Assembly (NCBI GenBank): GCA_964620045.1
Contig: CAZUJL010000004.1
Location: forward strand, 1-64,000
Length of the DNA: 64,000 nucleotides
Origin: VFKU01 sp964620045
GTDB taxonomy: Bacteria > Hydrogenedentota > Hydrogenedentia > Hydrogenedentales > GCA-2746185
Reading direction: 5' to 3'
The translations under genes and the position numbers were made by a program. This document shows positions 18,302 to 27,468 of this stretch, piece by piece. The notes under the pieces were generated by a model. That model did not search any database, was not told the origin of the DNA, and saw only the letters and a list, made by a program, of their open reading frames with translations. The first letter of the stretch is position 1. Each line of letters opens with the position of its first letter.

Positions 18302-20125
18302 TCATTTCATTTCCTCGACGATCTGGTTCTGCTCCGGCGTCAATTCACCGCGCGGCACCTTGCTCAGCGTCATCGAACCGTCGGAAGCCTTCTTGAGAAT
18401 CAGGTTGTACTTGCTCCACTCGGCGGATTTGTCAGGGTAGTCCTCGCGGAACTGCGCGCCGCGGCTTTCCTTGCGCTCGATGCCCGCGCGCGTGACGGCT
18501 TCGGATACCGTGAGCAGGTTTTTCAGATCGATCGCCGTGTGCCAGCCGGGGTTGTATTCGCGGTTGCCCTGCACGACTACTTTCTTCGCGCGTTCGCACA
18601 GCGCGCCAATTTTCGTAAGTGCCAGCTTCATGTCGTCTTCCGTGCGCACAATGCCGACCAAATCCTGCATCACATCCTGCAGGTCGTATTGAATTTGATA
18701 CGGCCCTTCGCCCGTTCCGCCAGACTGCCGCTCGATCGGTTCCAACGCCTCGCGCGCGGCGGCTTCGACTTGCGCATCCGACACATTCGCGCCACCGTTC
18801 TTCTTCGCGAACTGCGCCGCGAACTCCCCCGCGCGCTTGCCAAACACCAACAAGTCCGACAACGAATTCCCACCCAACCGGTTCGCCCCGTGCAATCCCG
18901 CGCCGCATTCGCCCGCCGCGAACAAGCCCGGTACGCACGACATCTGCGTGTCGCCGTCCACGCGCACGCCGCCCATCGCGTAGTGCGTCGTCGGGCCGAC
19001 CTCCATCGGCGTCACGGTGATGTCGATGCCCGCAAGTTCCTTGAACTGGTGGTACATGCTCGGCAGTTTTTTGCGAATGTGCTCGCGCGCGTTCGGCAGT
19101 TTCTCTTTGATCCAGGCGATGTCGAGAAATACGCCTCCGTGCGGACTGCCGCGCCCGGCCTTCACCTCTCGGTTGATGCATCGCGCCACATGGTCGCGCG
19201 TGAGCAACTCCGGCGGCCGCCGCGCGTTCTTGTCGCCCTGCGTGTAGCGCCAGCCTTCCTCTTCGTTGTCCGCCGTTTGACTCTTGTAGTTGTCGGGGAT
19301 GTCGTCGAACATGAAGCGCTTGCCTTCGCTGTTCCGCAGCACGCCGCCCTCGCCGCGCACACCCTCGGTCACCAGAATCCCGCGCACGCTCGGCGGCCAC
19401 ACCATCCCCGTCGGATGAAACTGCACGAACTCCATGTCGAGCAGTTCCGCGCCCGCGTGGTACGCGAGACCCGCCCCATCGCCGGTGTACTCCCAACTGT
19501 TGCTCGTGATCTTGAACGCGCGCCCGAAGCCGCCGGTCGCCAATACAATTGCCTTCGCTTTGAACAGCATGAACCGTCCGCGTTCGCGGTCGTATCCAAA
19601 TGCGCCGGAGACACGCTCGCCGTCTTTGAGCAACGTGACTATCGTGCACTCCTGGTGAAACTCGATACCCTCGTGGATGCCGTGGTCCTGCAACGTGCGG
19701 ATCATCTCCAGGCCTGTGCGATCGCCCACGTGCGCCAGGCGCGGGTACCGGTGCCCGCCGAAATTGCGCTGCAAAATACGGCCATCGTGTGTGCGGTCGA
19801 ACAGCGCACCCCACGCTTCAAGCTCCCGCACGCGATCCGGTGCTTCCCTCGCATGCAACTCGGCCATGCGCGGATTGTTGAGGTATTGCCCGCCGCGCAT
19901 GGTGTCCGCGAAGTGCACGCGCCAACTGTCGCGCTCGTCCACATTCGCCATCGCCGCCGCCACGCCGCCCTCGGCCATCACGGTATGCGCCTTGCCCAGC
20001 AGCGACTTGCACACGACGCCCACCTTCACGCCGTGGGAGGAAGCCTCGATCGCCGCGCGCAGTCCCGCGCCGCCCGCGCCAATCACGAGCACGTCGTGTT
20101 CGAAGGTCTTGTACTCGGCCGGCAT
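18302..20125 (-). CDS. sdhA: Succinate dehydrogenase / fumarate reductase flavoprotein subunit
   Basis: The product has 607 residues. The FAD motif GAGGAGLRAA is followed by MAEGGVAAAM, the segment around the His that carries covalent FAD in this family. HPTGM and HYAMGG are the dicarboxylate-site motifs, and GANRLGGNSLSDLLVFG completes the FAD domain. Its start, ATG at 20125, overlaps the stop of sdhC (TGATG), indicating translational coupling. The reading frame stays open far upstream, but that extension merely shadows sdhC. The subunit oxidises succinate at the cytoplasmic side of the membrane. Confidence 0.97.
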   Translation of the reverse strand: MPAEYKTFEHDVLVIGAGGAGLRAAIEASSHGVKVGVVCKSLLGKAHTVMAEGGVAAAMANVDERDSWRVHFADTMRGGQYLNNPRMAELHAREAPDRVRELEAWGALFDRTHDGRILQRNFGGHRYPRLAHVGDRTGLEMIRTLQDHGIHEGIEFHQECTIVTLLKDGERVSGAFGYDRERGRFMLFKAKAIVLATGGFGRAFKITSNSWEYTGDGAGLAYHAGAELLDMEFVQFHPTGMVWPPSVRGILVTEGVRGEGGVLRNSEGKRFMFDDIPDNYKSQTADNEEEGWRYTQGDKNARRPPELLTRDHVARCINREVKAGRGSPHGGVFLDIAWIKEKLPNAREHIRKKLPSMYHQFKELAGIDITVTPMEVGPTTHYAMGGVRVDGDTQMSCVPGLFAAGECGAGLHGANRLGGNSLSDLLVFGKRAGEFAAQFAKKNGGANVSDAQVEAAAREALEPIERQSGGTGEGPYQIQYDLQDVMQDLVGIVRTEDDMKLALTKIGALCERAKKVVVQGNREYNPGWHTAIDLKNLLTVSEAVTRAGIERKESRGAQFREDYPDKSAEWSKYNLILKKASDGSMTLSKVPRGELTPEQNQIVEEMK

Positions 20126-20940
20126 CAGAGAATTCTCCAGTCCGACCAGATGCCCATTGCGCACAGCCGCACGTACACATCGGCAAACATCACCCAGAAC
20201 AAACTCGCCCAGGCCCACACCATGTGTTTGCGGTTCAGTTTGCTCACGCAGTCGTAGCAAGTCTTGCGCACCTTGGCCTGCGATAGACAGTCTTCGCGCC
20301 CGCCGGCCAGATGCCGGCTGCAATGGCACCCAAAGGTGTAGCCGCCGATCAGCACCGCGTTCGTCAGCAGAATGATTGAGCCCAGGCCTATCCCGAAATG
20401 GTTCGCGCCGTCGGCACCGTGAAACCAGAACGCGCGCAGGCCGTCGTAACTCAGCATCAATACGAAGAGAACGGCAACATAAAAGAAGTAGCGATGAAGG
20501 TTGTGCAGGATCAGGGGCAGACTGTTTTCGCCCCAGTAACTTTTTCGCGGTTCGCCCACGGCGCACGAGGGCGGGTCGGCCCAGAAGGCTTTGTAGTAAC
20601 TCCCGCGGTAGTAGTAGCACGTCACGCGCATGCCCGCCGGCCCGGCGAGAATCAGGAAGGCCGCGGAGAACGGCAGCCAGCCGGGCCACCAACTCGGCAC
20701 CGCCGAATCGAACCAGCGCGGCTCGTTGGACTGGCCGAACAACAGCGGCGAGTAAAACGGTGAGAGGTAGTGCGCGCCGCCCGCGTCGTAGAAGTAGTAT
20801 TCGCCCTGAAACGCCGCCCAAGTCGTATAAATAATGAAGCCGGTGAGCCCAAGGAAAATGGCCACCGGCTGTACCCACCAGCGATCTCGGCGTTGCGTTT
20901 CGCCGAAACCGCGTCTGTTCAGTGCTTCAGAATACGCCAT
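20125..20940 (-). CDS. sdhC: Succinate dehydrogenase membrane anchor (single-subunit, mycobacterial Sdh1-like)
   Basis: The product has 271 residues with five predicted membrane helices, longer than the classic SdhC or SdhD (about 115-130 residues each). The motifs ILHNLHRYFFYVAVLF and GGYTFGCHCSRHLAGGR supply conserved His residues suited to haem or quinone binding. A Cys-rich cytoplasmic loop with REDC and KTCYDC is present. This anchor type is the one found with Sdh1 in mycobacteria and in several other phyla. No separate SdhD is present, in keeping with that. It is the first gene of the operon and overlaps sdhA by one base. Confidence 0.85.
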   Translation of the reverse strand: MAYSEALNRRGFGETQRRDRWWVQPVAIFLGLTGFIIYTTWAAFQGEYYFYDAGGAHYLSPFYSPLLFGQSNEPRWFDSAVPSWWPGWLPFSAAFLILAGPAGMRVTCYYYRGSYYKAFWADPPSCAVGEPRKSYWGENSLPLILHNLHRYFFYVAVLFVLMLSYDGLRAFWFHGADGANHFGIGLGSIILLTNAVLIGGYTFGCHCSRHLAGGREDCLSQAKVRKTCYDCVSKLNRKHMVWAWASLFWVMFADVYVRLCAMGIWSDWRIL

Positions 20941-21057
20941 AAGCGCGGTACCTCCTCGGTGTGCACCGTGGAACTCACCCGCTACTGCGTACTGCGCCGG
21001 CCGATACCGCGCCGGGTATCCGAAGATTTAGCTGAATGCCATGCGAATTAACTTGCT

Positions 21058-21086
21058 ATTCAATCTCAAAGAACAAATTCTGTCAA
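21058..21086 (-). promoter_or_regulatory. Predicted sigma-70 promoter of the sdhC-A-B operon
   Basis: Reading the minus strand, a perfect -35 hexamer TTGACA (21086-21081) is followed after 17 bp by TTGAAT (21063-21058), a 4/6 match to the -10 consensus. Transcription would begin near 21051, leaving a leader of about 110 nt before sdhC. The local sequence is AT-rich relative to its surroundings. Prediction by eye only. Confidence 0.5.
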
Positions 21087-21117
21087 CCCCCATCTCGTTA
21101 TTCCTGACCACCAATAA

Positions 21118-21146
21118 AGAAGGGCCCGCACGCAGCGGGCCCTTCT
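21118..21146 (-). terminator. Intrinsic terminator of the aldo-keto reductase-like gene
   Basis: A perfect 12-bp stem, AGAAGGGCCCGC / GCGGGCCCTTCT, with the 5-nt loop ACGCA, lies 18 bp after the stop of the minus-strand gene at 21165. On the minus strand it is followed by TCTTTATT. A plus-strand T-run (TTGGTTTTTT) on the other side could make it work in both directions. Confidence 0.85.
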
Positions 21147-21164
21147 GAATAATTGATTGGTTTT

Positions 21165-22235
21165 TTACGCAGTGTACATGTGCGCGTCGCGCGCGGCGAC
21201 GATGTTTTCCTCGAAATGCGCGAAGTTCTGCATATCGGAATTGACCACGTCCATGCCGTTGTTCAGCAGGAACGCGTAGCTGCGCTGGAAGGGGTTCAGG
21301 CCCGACTCCATCAGCGACTTGCCGTATTCGCCGTCATACATCGACGGCGACACACCGGTCGCCGGGAACACGGCCTTCGCCAGACCATCGTACGGGTTCG
21401 TGGCAATGTGCCGCGCGGCCTTCATCCCCACCAGACCAATACCCTGCGCGCGGGCCTTGTCGAGCATCGGCTTGAGCTGCTTGAGCGTGCCCTTGTCCGC
21501 CACGATCGAGGTTTTCACGGTGTCGTACCAGCCAACCGGCGTAATCGCCACCATCGCGAGGTCATACCAATCGGTGTCGATCGCGACTTCAAGACATTCG
21601 TGCGCGCGCAGGTGCGTGCTGATGCCCCAGTGCTTCACCTTGCCGGCTTCGCGCACTTTCATGAACGCCGTGTGCAATTCCTCGCTCTTCATCGCCGCGG
21701 GAATGCCGATCATCATCAGGTAGTACGCGTCCATCTGCTCGACGCCAAGATTGGCGAGGCTCTTGTCGACCTCGTTTGTCCAGTAGGCCGCGTCCGCCTT
21801 CGCCATGTCGACGGTGTAGTCCAGGTTCGTGCCCATGCCGACCGCGCCGCGCGCGGGCGCCTTCGACGTGATCCAGATTTCGTCGCGGTGGCGTCCGGCG
21901 AATTCCTTGAAGCTTTTTTCGGAACCTTTGTAATAGTCGTCGTGCCCGATGTCGTAGTGGTTGATGCCCTGTTCGAATGCGCGCTCGAGCATGCGCGTGC
22001 CTCGGCCGCCCATCAGCGCCGCGCCGCAGCCGAACACCAGCTTGCTGCACATGAAGTTCGTGCGGCCCAGCTTCGTGTACGCCATGCGATCCGTCCGCTC
22101 GTTACGGTGGATCAAACCATCATCCGCCGCGCGCGCCGCCGTGCCGCCGGCCAACGCCGCCGATCCGACGACCGCAGCCGAGGCCTTCATGAAATCGCGA
22201 CGATCCATCGAACCCGCTTGCTCTGTATGTTGCAT
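21165..22235 (-). CDS. Tat-exported aldo/keto reductase-like protein
   Basis: The product has 356 residues. It begins with a Tat signal: MDRRDFMKASAAVVGSAALAGG. The rest follows the aldo-keto reductase barrel: KLGRTNFMCSKLVFGCG, INHYDIGHDDYYKGSEKSF (Asp and Tyr of the active site), WITSKAP (Lys) and WGISTH. Where most family members have the catalytic His (as in LLHxP or LHG) this protein reads YYLMMIGIP, so one tetrad residue seems to be missing. Folded export through Tat fits a cofactor-containing periplasmic protein, but activity is uncertain. GGGAG lies 8 bp before the ATG at 22235. The gene ends at a clear terminator hairpin. Confidence 0.82.
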   Translation of the reverse strand: MQHTEQAGSMDRRDFMKASAAVVGSAALAGGTAARAADDGLIHRNERTDRMAYTKLGRTNFMCSKLVFGCGAALMGGRGTRMLERAFEQGINHYDIGHDDYYKGSEKSFKEFAGRHRDEIWITSKAPARGAVGMGTNLDYTVDMAKADAAYWTNEVDKSLANLGVEQMDAYYLMMIGIPAAMKSEELHTAFMKVREAGKVKHWGISTHLRAHECLEVAIDTDWYDLAMVAITPVGWYDTVKTSIVADKGTLKQLKPMLDKARAQGIGLVGMKAARHIATNPYDGLAKAVFPATGVSPSMYDGEYGKSLMESGLNPFQRSYAFLLNNGMDVVNSDMQNFAHFEENIVAARDAHMYTA

Positions 22236-22358
22236 GATCGAATCTCCCGTCTGGGGCGGACATAAAAAAGCACCGCCGCGCATAGGAGCAGCCTAGCGCG
22301 GCTGGTGCGAGGAGTCAACGCCCGGGGCCGGGCGTCGGCTATGAATGCAGAATAAATT

Positions 22359-22395
22359 GAGGAGGGCGGGCTTGGTCGGAACACCCGCCCTCCTC
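22359..22395 (-). terminator. Intrinsic terminator of the prepilin-like gene
   Basis: A perfect 12-bp stem, GAGGAGGGCGGG / CCCGCCCTCCTC, with a 13-nt loop, starts 10 bp after the stop codon of the minus-strand gene at 22406. On the minus strand it is followed by TCAATTTATTCT, a modest T-rich tract. Confidence 0.8.
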
Positions 22396-22405
22396 GTGGG
22401 AGGAC

Positions 22406-23377
22406 TTAGTTATGGCCTTCCATTTCGCCGAAGGTCTGCGCCACGGCGGACAAACTGGGCGCGGCTTCGTTGAAGCGAGTGAAATCGACGTGACCGTCGA
22501 GATAGAGCACATTCGCGCCGCCCGGCACGTGGTTGTACGAAGTGACTACCGTGCTCAGGCGGTCCGTGTATACCCACACCGTGCTCTGCGCCTGCGCCGT
22601 CGCGCCGGGGTTGTTGATGTCCGTAATCAGGATGCGCTCGATGCCTTCGCGCAGGCGGTAGATGATGTCGCTACCGCCGTTTCCGTTGCCGGGGCTGATG
22701 GCCGAGAGGTCGATGTCCTTGCCGATCTCGCCGCCGAAGAAATTGCCGATGGCCATCGCCAGACCCCACACCAACTGCGCCGGGCCAGCGCCCGTGGCGC
22801 CGGTGGAGAGTGTGTCGATCGGCTCGGTCGGATACTGCGGCGCCAGGCGATCGAAGATGTAGCCGGTGTACCAGTAGCTCTCGTCGGCAAGCGCAAGGCC
22901 GCGCTGATCGTCGTACTGCGAGAACGGCGGCCCCGGAATCGGCGCGAAGCAAATCTTGAGCAGTTCCATCTCGCCGTTGTCTTCATTCCGGAAATCGTCG
23001 GCCGTCATCTTGAAGCTCGACGGGCATACGAGCACGTTCGGATCCGGCAGGTATTCCGGATAAATCTGCTTCATGTTCGGGCTCAGCCAGTGCGTCGGCG
23101 CGCCCTGGAACGGCTCGCCCGGATAGACGAGTGCGTTCGTCTCGCAATCCACAATCGGTTCCCACGCCGTCTGCATTTCGGGGAACACTTCGCCTTTGCT
23201 TTCCGACGCGTACATCTTGAAGACGAGGCCGAACTGCTTCAGGTTGTTCGCGCAGCTCGCCCGACGCGCCGCTTCGCGCGCCCGCGCCAGTGCCGGCAAC
23301 AGAATCGCCGCCAGAATGCCAATGATCGCGATCACGACCAGCAGCTCAATCAACGTAAATCCGCGCTTCTCCTTCAT
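22406..23377 (-). CDS. Type II secretion/type IV pilin-like prepilin with H-X-DG C-terminus
   Basis: The product has 323 residues. The prepilin signal GFTLIELLVVIAIIGILAAIL has the Gly before the cleavage site and the conserved Glu at position +5. ARAREAARRASCANNLKQFG follows, typical of the large DUF1559-like family abundant in planctomycetes and relatives. Near the C-terminus is HVPGGANVLYLDGHV, a variant of the H-X9-DG motif with ten residues between His and Asp-Gly. Such proteins are cleaved by a prepilin peptidase and anchored in, or assembled at, the inner membrane. Their roles are largely unknown. No pilus or secretion genes are nearby. It ends at a terminator and appears monocistronic. 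Confidence 0.88.
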   Translation of the reverse strand: MKEKRGFTLIELLVVIAIIGILAAILLPALARAREAARRASCANNLKQFGLVFKMYASESKGEVFPEMQTAWEPIVDCETNALVYPGEPFQGAPTHWLSPNMKQIYPEYLPDPNVLVCPSSFKMTADDFRNEDNGEMELLKICFAPIPGPPFSQYDDQRGLALADESYWYTGYIFDRLAPQYPTEPIDTLSTGATGAGPAQLVWGLAMAIGNFFGGEIGKDIDLSAISPGNGNGGSDIIYRLREGIERILITDINNPGATAQAQSTVWVYTDRLSTVVTSYNHVPGGANVLYLDGHVDFTRFNEAAPSLSAVAQTFGEMEGHN

Positions 23378-23667
23378 GACCTACTTCCCTTCCCGTTTTC
23401 CGGCAGCCGATCCGCAACCCGCTGCCGGTTCTTTTGTTCATCGCCGCACCCACGCCGCGGGTGCTAACGAAAGCCACTAACTGTTCATCATAAGACGCCC
23501 ATGCGCCCTATAAGAATCAAGAGCGAGACAGACTATACAAAAGTTAAGCATACAAATCAATAGATTTATTCACTATGCGAGCGAGAAGAAATTGCTGGTA
23601 AATGTCAATAAAAAGGCTGGTCCTTATGGAAAGGACCAGCGGAAACTGAGAGCGACCTAGAAGATTT
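23378..23667. other. Intergenic region, AT-rich, no gene seen
   Basis: These 290 bp separate the prepilin gene from the end of the atu-like operon, both on the minus strand. Apart from the terminator hairpin at 23616-23640 I see no coding sequence. The part from 23500 to 23610 is clearly AT-rich and is the likely promoter area of the prepilin gene, but no convincing -35/-10 pair was found. Confidence 0.5.
23616..23640 (-). terminator. Intrinsic terminator of the atu-like operon
   Basis: A perfect 10-bp stem, GCTGGTCCTT / AAGGACCAGC, with the loop ATGGA is followed on the minus strand by CCTTTTTATTG. It lies 28 bp after the stop codon of the atuA-like gene and so closes the five-gene operon at 23668-31137. 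Confidence 0.9.
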
Positions 23668-25461
23668 TTAGGCCAAGGTGTCTGCGATCCGCTTCGGGAC
23701 GCGCACGGGTTTGTCGAGCAGTATCTGCGCGTAGGCCTTCCCTTGCGGATCGTTGCGCAGCGACGCGATCCCGCCACCACCCAGCGATTCCTTCAGCAGG
23801 AAATTCACCGCGCTCAGTCCCGGCAGATCGAAGCGATCCACGCCGCCGTCCATCAGATACGAGAAGTAGTCGCGCACCGCATCGGCCGTCAGCTCACGGC
23901 GAATGATCGGATAGTACTCCGGCTTGCGCGCGATGATGCCGATGTTCGAGTCGTTGCCTTTGTCGCCGCTGCGACCGTGCGCAATTTTCACCAGCGGCAC
24001 TTCGACCGTCGCCTCGCCGTCTGCTTTCGCATCAGCGATCTGCGGCCGCACGAGTTTGCTCGCATCGAAAGCCACGCCTTGCGAGAACGGCGCCTTCACG
24101 CGTGCATCGCCCACGATCACTTCGGGCGCGATGCTCGCGCGATCCACGGTGCACGAGAACAAACGCACCACGGGCGACGGCTTCGCGCGATTCCCGCCCA
24201 TGCCACCCGTGCCCGGTGACATTGATGTGCCGGAGGACGTCAGCTCGCGCAGCAACATTGCAAGCGCCGGCTCGGCCGGATGCTTCGCGGCGAGTTTCAA
24301 AATAACCTCGCGCGGGTTTTGCACGCGCGCGTGCGGACCGTAGCCCGCCTCGGCGCCGATGATCTCCACGCTCGTCTCGGTGAAATCCGGCGCGTTCATA
24401 CGCTTCAGAATCGCGCTCGCGCGCTTCAGCACGGCATCCGCCGTCTTCTGCGCTTTACCCACCGCGTCTATCCCGCGAATGGACACATAGGCGCCCAGGC
24501 GGAAGCCGTCCATATACGTCGCAGACACCTTCAGCCGATCGGTCGGCGGCAGGCCCTTCGCATTACTGACGCGCGCGCGGTCCTTGCCGGTGTCTTCAAT
24601 CTTCACCTGCGAAAAGTCACACACGACATCCGGCAGGATATACGCCTGCGGATCGCCGATTTCGTAGACCAACTGTTCGGCCAGCGTCTGCCGGCTTACG
24701 AGCCCGCCTGTGCCGTCCACCTTCGAAATCGTGAAGCTGCCGTCCGGCTCGACCTCGGCGATCGGATACCCGATGTTCTCCCAGGTGCCGGTCTTGTCCC
24801 AATCCGTAAACAAGCCGCCAGTCGCCTGCGCGCCGCACTCGATGATGTGCCCCGCGAGGCTGCCCTGCGCGAGCTTGTCGTAGTCGTCTTCTTTCCAGCC
24901 GAACTCGTAAATGCACGGGCCGAGCGTCACTGCGCTATCCACGACGCGCCCCGTGATCACGATATCCGCGCCTTGCGCGAGCGCCTTCGCGATCGGGAAT
25001 CCGCCGAGATAAGCGTTCACGCTCATGAACTTCGCCGGCATCGGCGCGCCGGAGAACATCTCCTTCGTCCCCGCCGCGCGCAACTCGTCCACGCGCCCAA
25101 TGAGGTCGTCGCCGATCACCGTCGCGACCTTGAGGTTCAGGCCCATCTCCTTGATCAGCGCCTCGATCGCCTTTGCACACGCGATCGGATTCACGCCACC
25201 GGCGTTCGACACGACCTTAATCTTCTGCTCCGCGAGTTTCGGCAGCGACTGCTTCATCACCTGCGTCACGAAATCGTGCGCGTAGCCCTGCTCCGGCTCC
25301 TTCGCGCGCGACCGCGCCATGATGGACATCGTGATCTCGGCGAGATAATCGAACACGAGATAGTCGAGCTTCCCGCCCGCCACCAACTGCGGCGCGGCAA
25401 TCGCCGAATCGCCCCAAAACCCCGACGCCCCGCCAATCCGAATCACTTTAGAACTCATCAC
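23668..25461 (-). CDS. atuA: Acyclic terpene utilisation AtuA-like protein (DUF1446)
   Basis: The product has 597 residues. The N-terminal domain matches the AtuA/DUF1446 family (RIGGASGFWGDSAIAAPQL, DYLAEITMSIMARSR, VVSNAGGVNPIAC, ADIVITGRVVDSAV). A second C-terminal domain (KIAHGRSGDKGNDSNIGI) is the small AtuA C-terminal module, fused here. AtuA is needed for citronellol and geraniol growth in Pseudomonas, though its reaction is not established. It is the last gene of an operon with acyl-CoA carboxylase, dehydrogenase and hydratase genes. It begins 39 bp after the biotin subunit gene and ends at a strong terminator. Relatives also occur with other short-chain acyl-CoA pathways, so a terpene substrate is inference. 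Confidence 0.85.
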   Translation of the reverse strand: MMSSKVIRIGGASGFWGDSAIAAPQLVAGGKLDYLVFDYLAEITMSIMARSRAKEPEQGYAHDFVTQVMKQSLPKLAEQKIKVVSNAGGVNPIACAKAIEALIKEMGLNLKVATVIGDDLIGRVDELRAAGTKEMFSGAPMPAKFMSVNAYLGGFPIAKALAQGADIVITGRVVDSAVTLGPCIYEFGWKEDDYDKLAQGSLAGHIIECGAQATGGLFTDWDKTGTWENIGYPIAEVEPDGSFTISKVDGTGGLVSRQTLAEQLVYEIGDPQAYILPDVVCDFSQVKIEDTGKDRARVSNAKGLPPTDRLKVSATYMDGFRLGAYVSIRGIDAVGKAQKTADAVLKRASAILKRMNAPDFTETSVEIIGAEAGYGPHARVQNPREVILKLAAKHPAEPALAMLLRELTSSGTSMSPGTGGMGGNRAKPSPVVRLFSCTVDRASIAPEVIVGDARVKAPFSQGVAFDASKLVRPQIADAKADGEATVEVPLVKIAHGRSGDKGNDSNIGIIARKPEYYPIIRRELTADAVRDYFSYLMDGGVDRFDLPGLSAVNFLLKESLGGGGIASLRNDPQGKAYAQILLDKPVRVPKRIADTLA

Positions 25462-25500
25462 CCACCTTCTCTCTGATCACTGACCACTTGCCACCGGCCA

Positions 25501-27468
25501 CTATTGGGTCTTCATTTTCGCCAAAATCTGGTTCGCATCTACCTGATCGCCTACCGCCACCGATACACTCTCGATCTCACCGTCGTACGGCGCGACAACC
25601 TGGTTTTCCATTTTCATCGCCTCAATCACCACCACCACGGCGCCCTTCGCGACTGCTGCGCCCGGCGCCGCGTTCACGCGCACGACCAAGCCCACCATCG
25701 GTGCCTTGAGCACGCCGTCGCTTGCCGCCGCGGATGCCGCCGGCGGCGCATAGGTCACGTCGGTGAACGTGAGGGTGCGGTCACCCAACTTCATGAACAA
25801 TTTATCCCCATCGAATTCGATTCGAACATTCTCTTCACACTCGTCGCGACGATATCGAATCCATCCGTAGTCGTAGTCAAATTCCATTACTTCACATTCT
25901 GTCATGACGCCGTTACGAAGCAATCCGTATCGGCTCCCCTTCATCACAACCGTCAACGAAGTAGATGAACCCTCGCTTTCGAGTTTTAGCGGTACTGTTG
26001 TATCACCAGTGGATCGCCATCCCTTAACCAAAGGACTCACACCCAGCGCCGACCGCTCAATAAATCCCGCGCAAGCAATCAATAGATGGATCGCGTCTGG
26101 CTCGCCTGCTGCCTGCTCTAGAACCCGGCTTTTCTCGATGAAATTCGTGTGTGCGTTGCCGGCTACAAAGTCGGGATGCTGCAAAATAGTCCGGAGCAGA
26201 CCAACATTCGTTTTGATGCCGAGCACAACGGCATCGCGTAATGCATGATCGAGTTTTTGAATAGCCTTTTCGCGTGTGACGTCATGCACAATAAATTTCG
26301 CCATCAACGAATCGTAAAACGGCGAAATGACGTCTGGCTGTGTAAAGCCAGAATCAACGCGAACACCGCCACCTTCAAGATAGGAAAATGCACACAACCG
26401 ACCGGTCTGGGGAATGAAGTTAGCCGCCGGATCCTCGGCACACAGTCGAGCTTCGATCGCATGTCCTTCGAAAGAGATATCTTCCTGACGCAGCGGCAAG
26501 GCCTCACCCTGCGCAATCCGCAATTGCAGCGCTACGAGATCGAGCCCCGTGATCATTTCCGTCACCGGATGCTCAACCTGTAAACGCGTGTTCACTTCAA
26601 GGAAGTAGAATTTTCCATCGTCGTCGAGCAGAAACTCAACCGTACCGGCGTTCACATAGCCCGCGACCTTCGCGGCATTCACCGCCGCCGCGCCCATGGC
26701 CTTGCGCAGTTCGGGTGTCATCGCCGGACTCGGGGATTCCTCGATGATTTTCTGGTGTCGCCGCTGCACGGAGCAGTCACGCTCGCCGAGGTGAATGCAG
26801 TTGCCGTGCGTATCGGCGAGAATCTGAATTTCAACGTGCCGCGCATGTTCAACGAGCTTCTCAATGATGAGTTCTTCGGAGCCAAACGAATTCTTCGCCT
26901 CGGATCGCGCGCCGCGCAGGGCTTCGTCAAATTCCGCCGCGCTGTACACGCGCCGCATGCCGCGCCCGCCGCCACCCGCCGCCGCTTTCAGCAATACCGG
27001 GAAACCGATCGCCTGCGCCTCTCGCTTTAGCGTCGCGTCGTCCTGCGCCGTGCCTTCGTAGCCCGGCACGCACGGAACGTTTGCCTTTTTTACCAGCCGC
27101 TTCGCCTGCGCCTTGTTGCCCAGCGCTAGAATCGCCGAAGCCGGCGGCCCAATAAACGTAATCCCCGCTTTCGCACACGCGTCCGCGAAGTCCGGGTTCT
27201 CGCTGAGAAATCCGTAGCCGGGATGAATCGCCTGCGCGCCGGATTTTTTCGCGGCGTCGAGCACGCGTTCCATATTCAGATACGACTGCGCCGCCGGCCC
27301 AGGCCCCAGGCGCACGGCCTTGTCCGCGAAGCCCACGTGCAACGCGCCCGCATCGGCGTCGCTGTACACGGCGACCGTGCGGTAACCTTCGGCGCGCGCG
27401 GTGCGGAACACGCGGCACGCAATTTCGCCGCGGTTCGCCACCAGCACGGTATCGAACTTGCGCGTCAT
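25501..27468 (-). CDS. Biotin-carrying subunit of an acyl-CoA carboxylase (AtuF/MccA-like)
   Basis: The product has 655 residues. The biotin carboxylase domain (VLVANRGEIACRVFRT, HPGYGFLSENP, KAAAGGGGRGMR, FLEVNTRLQVEHPVTE) is followed by a BT-type linker and a biotinyl domain, with the lysine in EAMKMEN at about residue 619. Such subunits carboxylate biotin with ATP and bicarbonate. With the carboxyltransferase encoded at 29518 it would act on 3-methylcrotonyl-, geranyl- or a related branched acyl-CoA. The ATG overlaps the stop of the hydratase gene (ATGA), so the two are translationally coupled. The segment ~430-560 is encoded by more AT-rich sequence than the rest. Confidence 0.92.
   Translation of the reverse strand: MTRKFDTVLVANRGEIACRVFRTARAEGYRTVAVYSDADAGALHVGFADKAVRLGPGPAAQSYLNMERVLDAAKKSGAQAIHPGYGFLSENPDFADACAKAGITFIGPPASAILALGNKAQAKRLVKKANVPCVPGYEGTAQDDATLKREAQAIGFPVLLKAAAGGGGRGMRRVYSAAEFDEALRGARSEAKNSFGSEELIIEKLVEHARHVEIQILADTHGNCIHLGERDCSVQRRHQKIIEESPSPAMTPELRKAMGAAAVNAAKVAGYVNAGTVEFLLDDDGKFYFLEVNTRLQVEHPVTEMITGLDLVALQLRIAQGEALPLRQEDISFEGHAIEARLCAEDPAANFIPQTGRLCAFSYLEGGGVRVDSGFTQPDVISPFYDSLMAKFIVHDVTREKAIQKLDHALRDAVVLGIKTNVGLLRTILQHPDFVAGNAHTNFIEKSRVLEQAAGEPDAIHLLIACAGFIERSALGVSPLVKGWRSTGDTTVPLKLESEGSSTSLTVVMKGSRYGLLRNGVMTECEVMEFDYDYGWIRYRRDECEENVRIEFDGDKLFMKLGDRTLTFTDVTYAPPAASAAASDGVLKAPMVGLVVRVNAAPGAAVAKGAVVVVIEAMKMENQVVAPYDGEIESVSVAVGDQVDANQILAKMKTQ

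Noticed and set aside
18203..20257. 684-codon plus-strand frame opposite sdhA
   Set aside because: Antisense shadow of a well-defined flavoprotein gene.
20126..20878. N-terminal extension of SdhA giving an 858-residue protein
   Set aside because: The extension is out-of-frame sdhC sequence. The sdhC stop and sdhA ATG overlap (TGATG), and the family begins just after ATG 20125.
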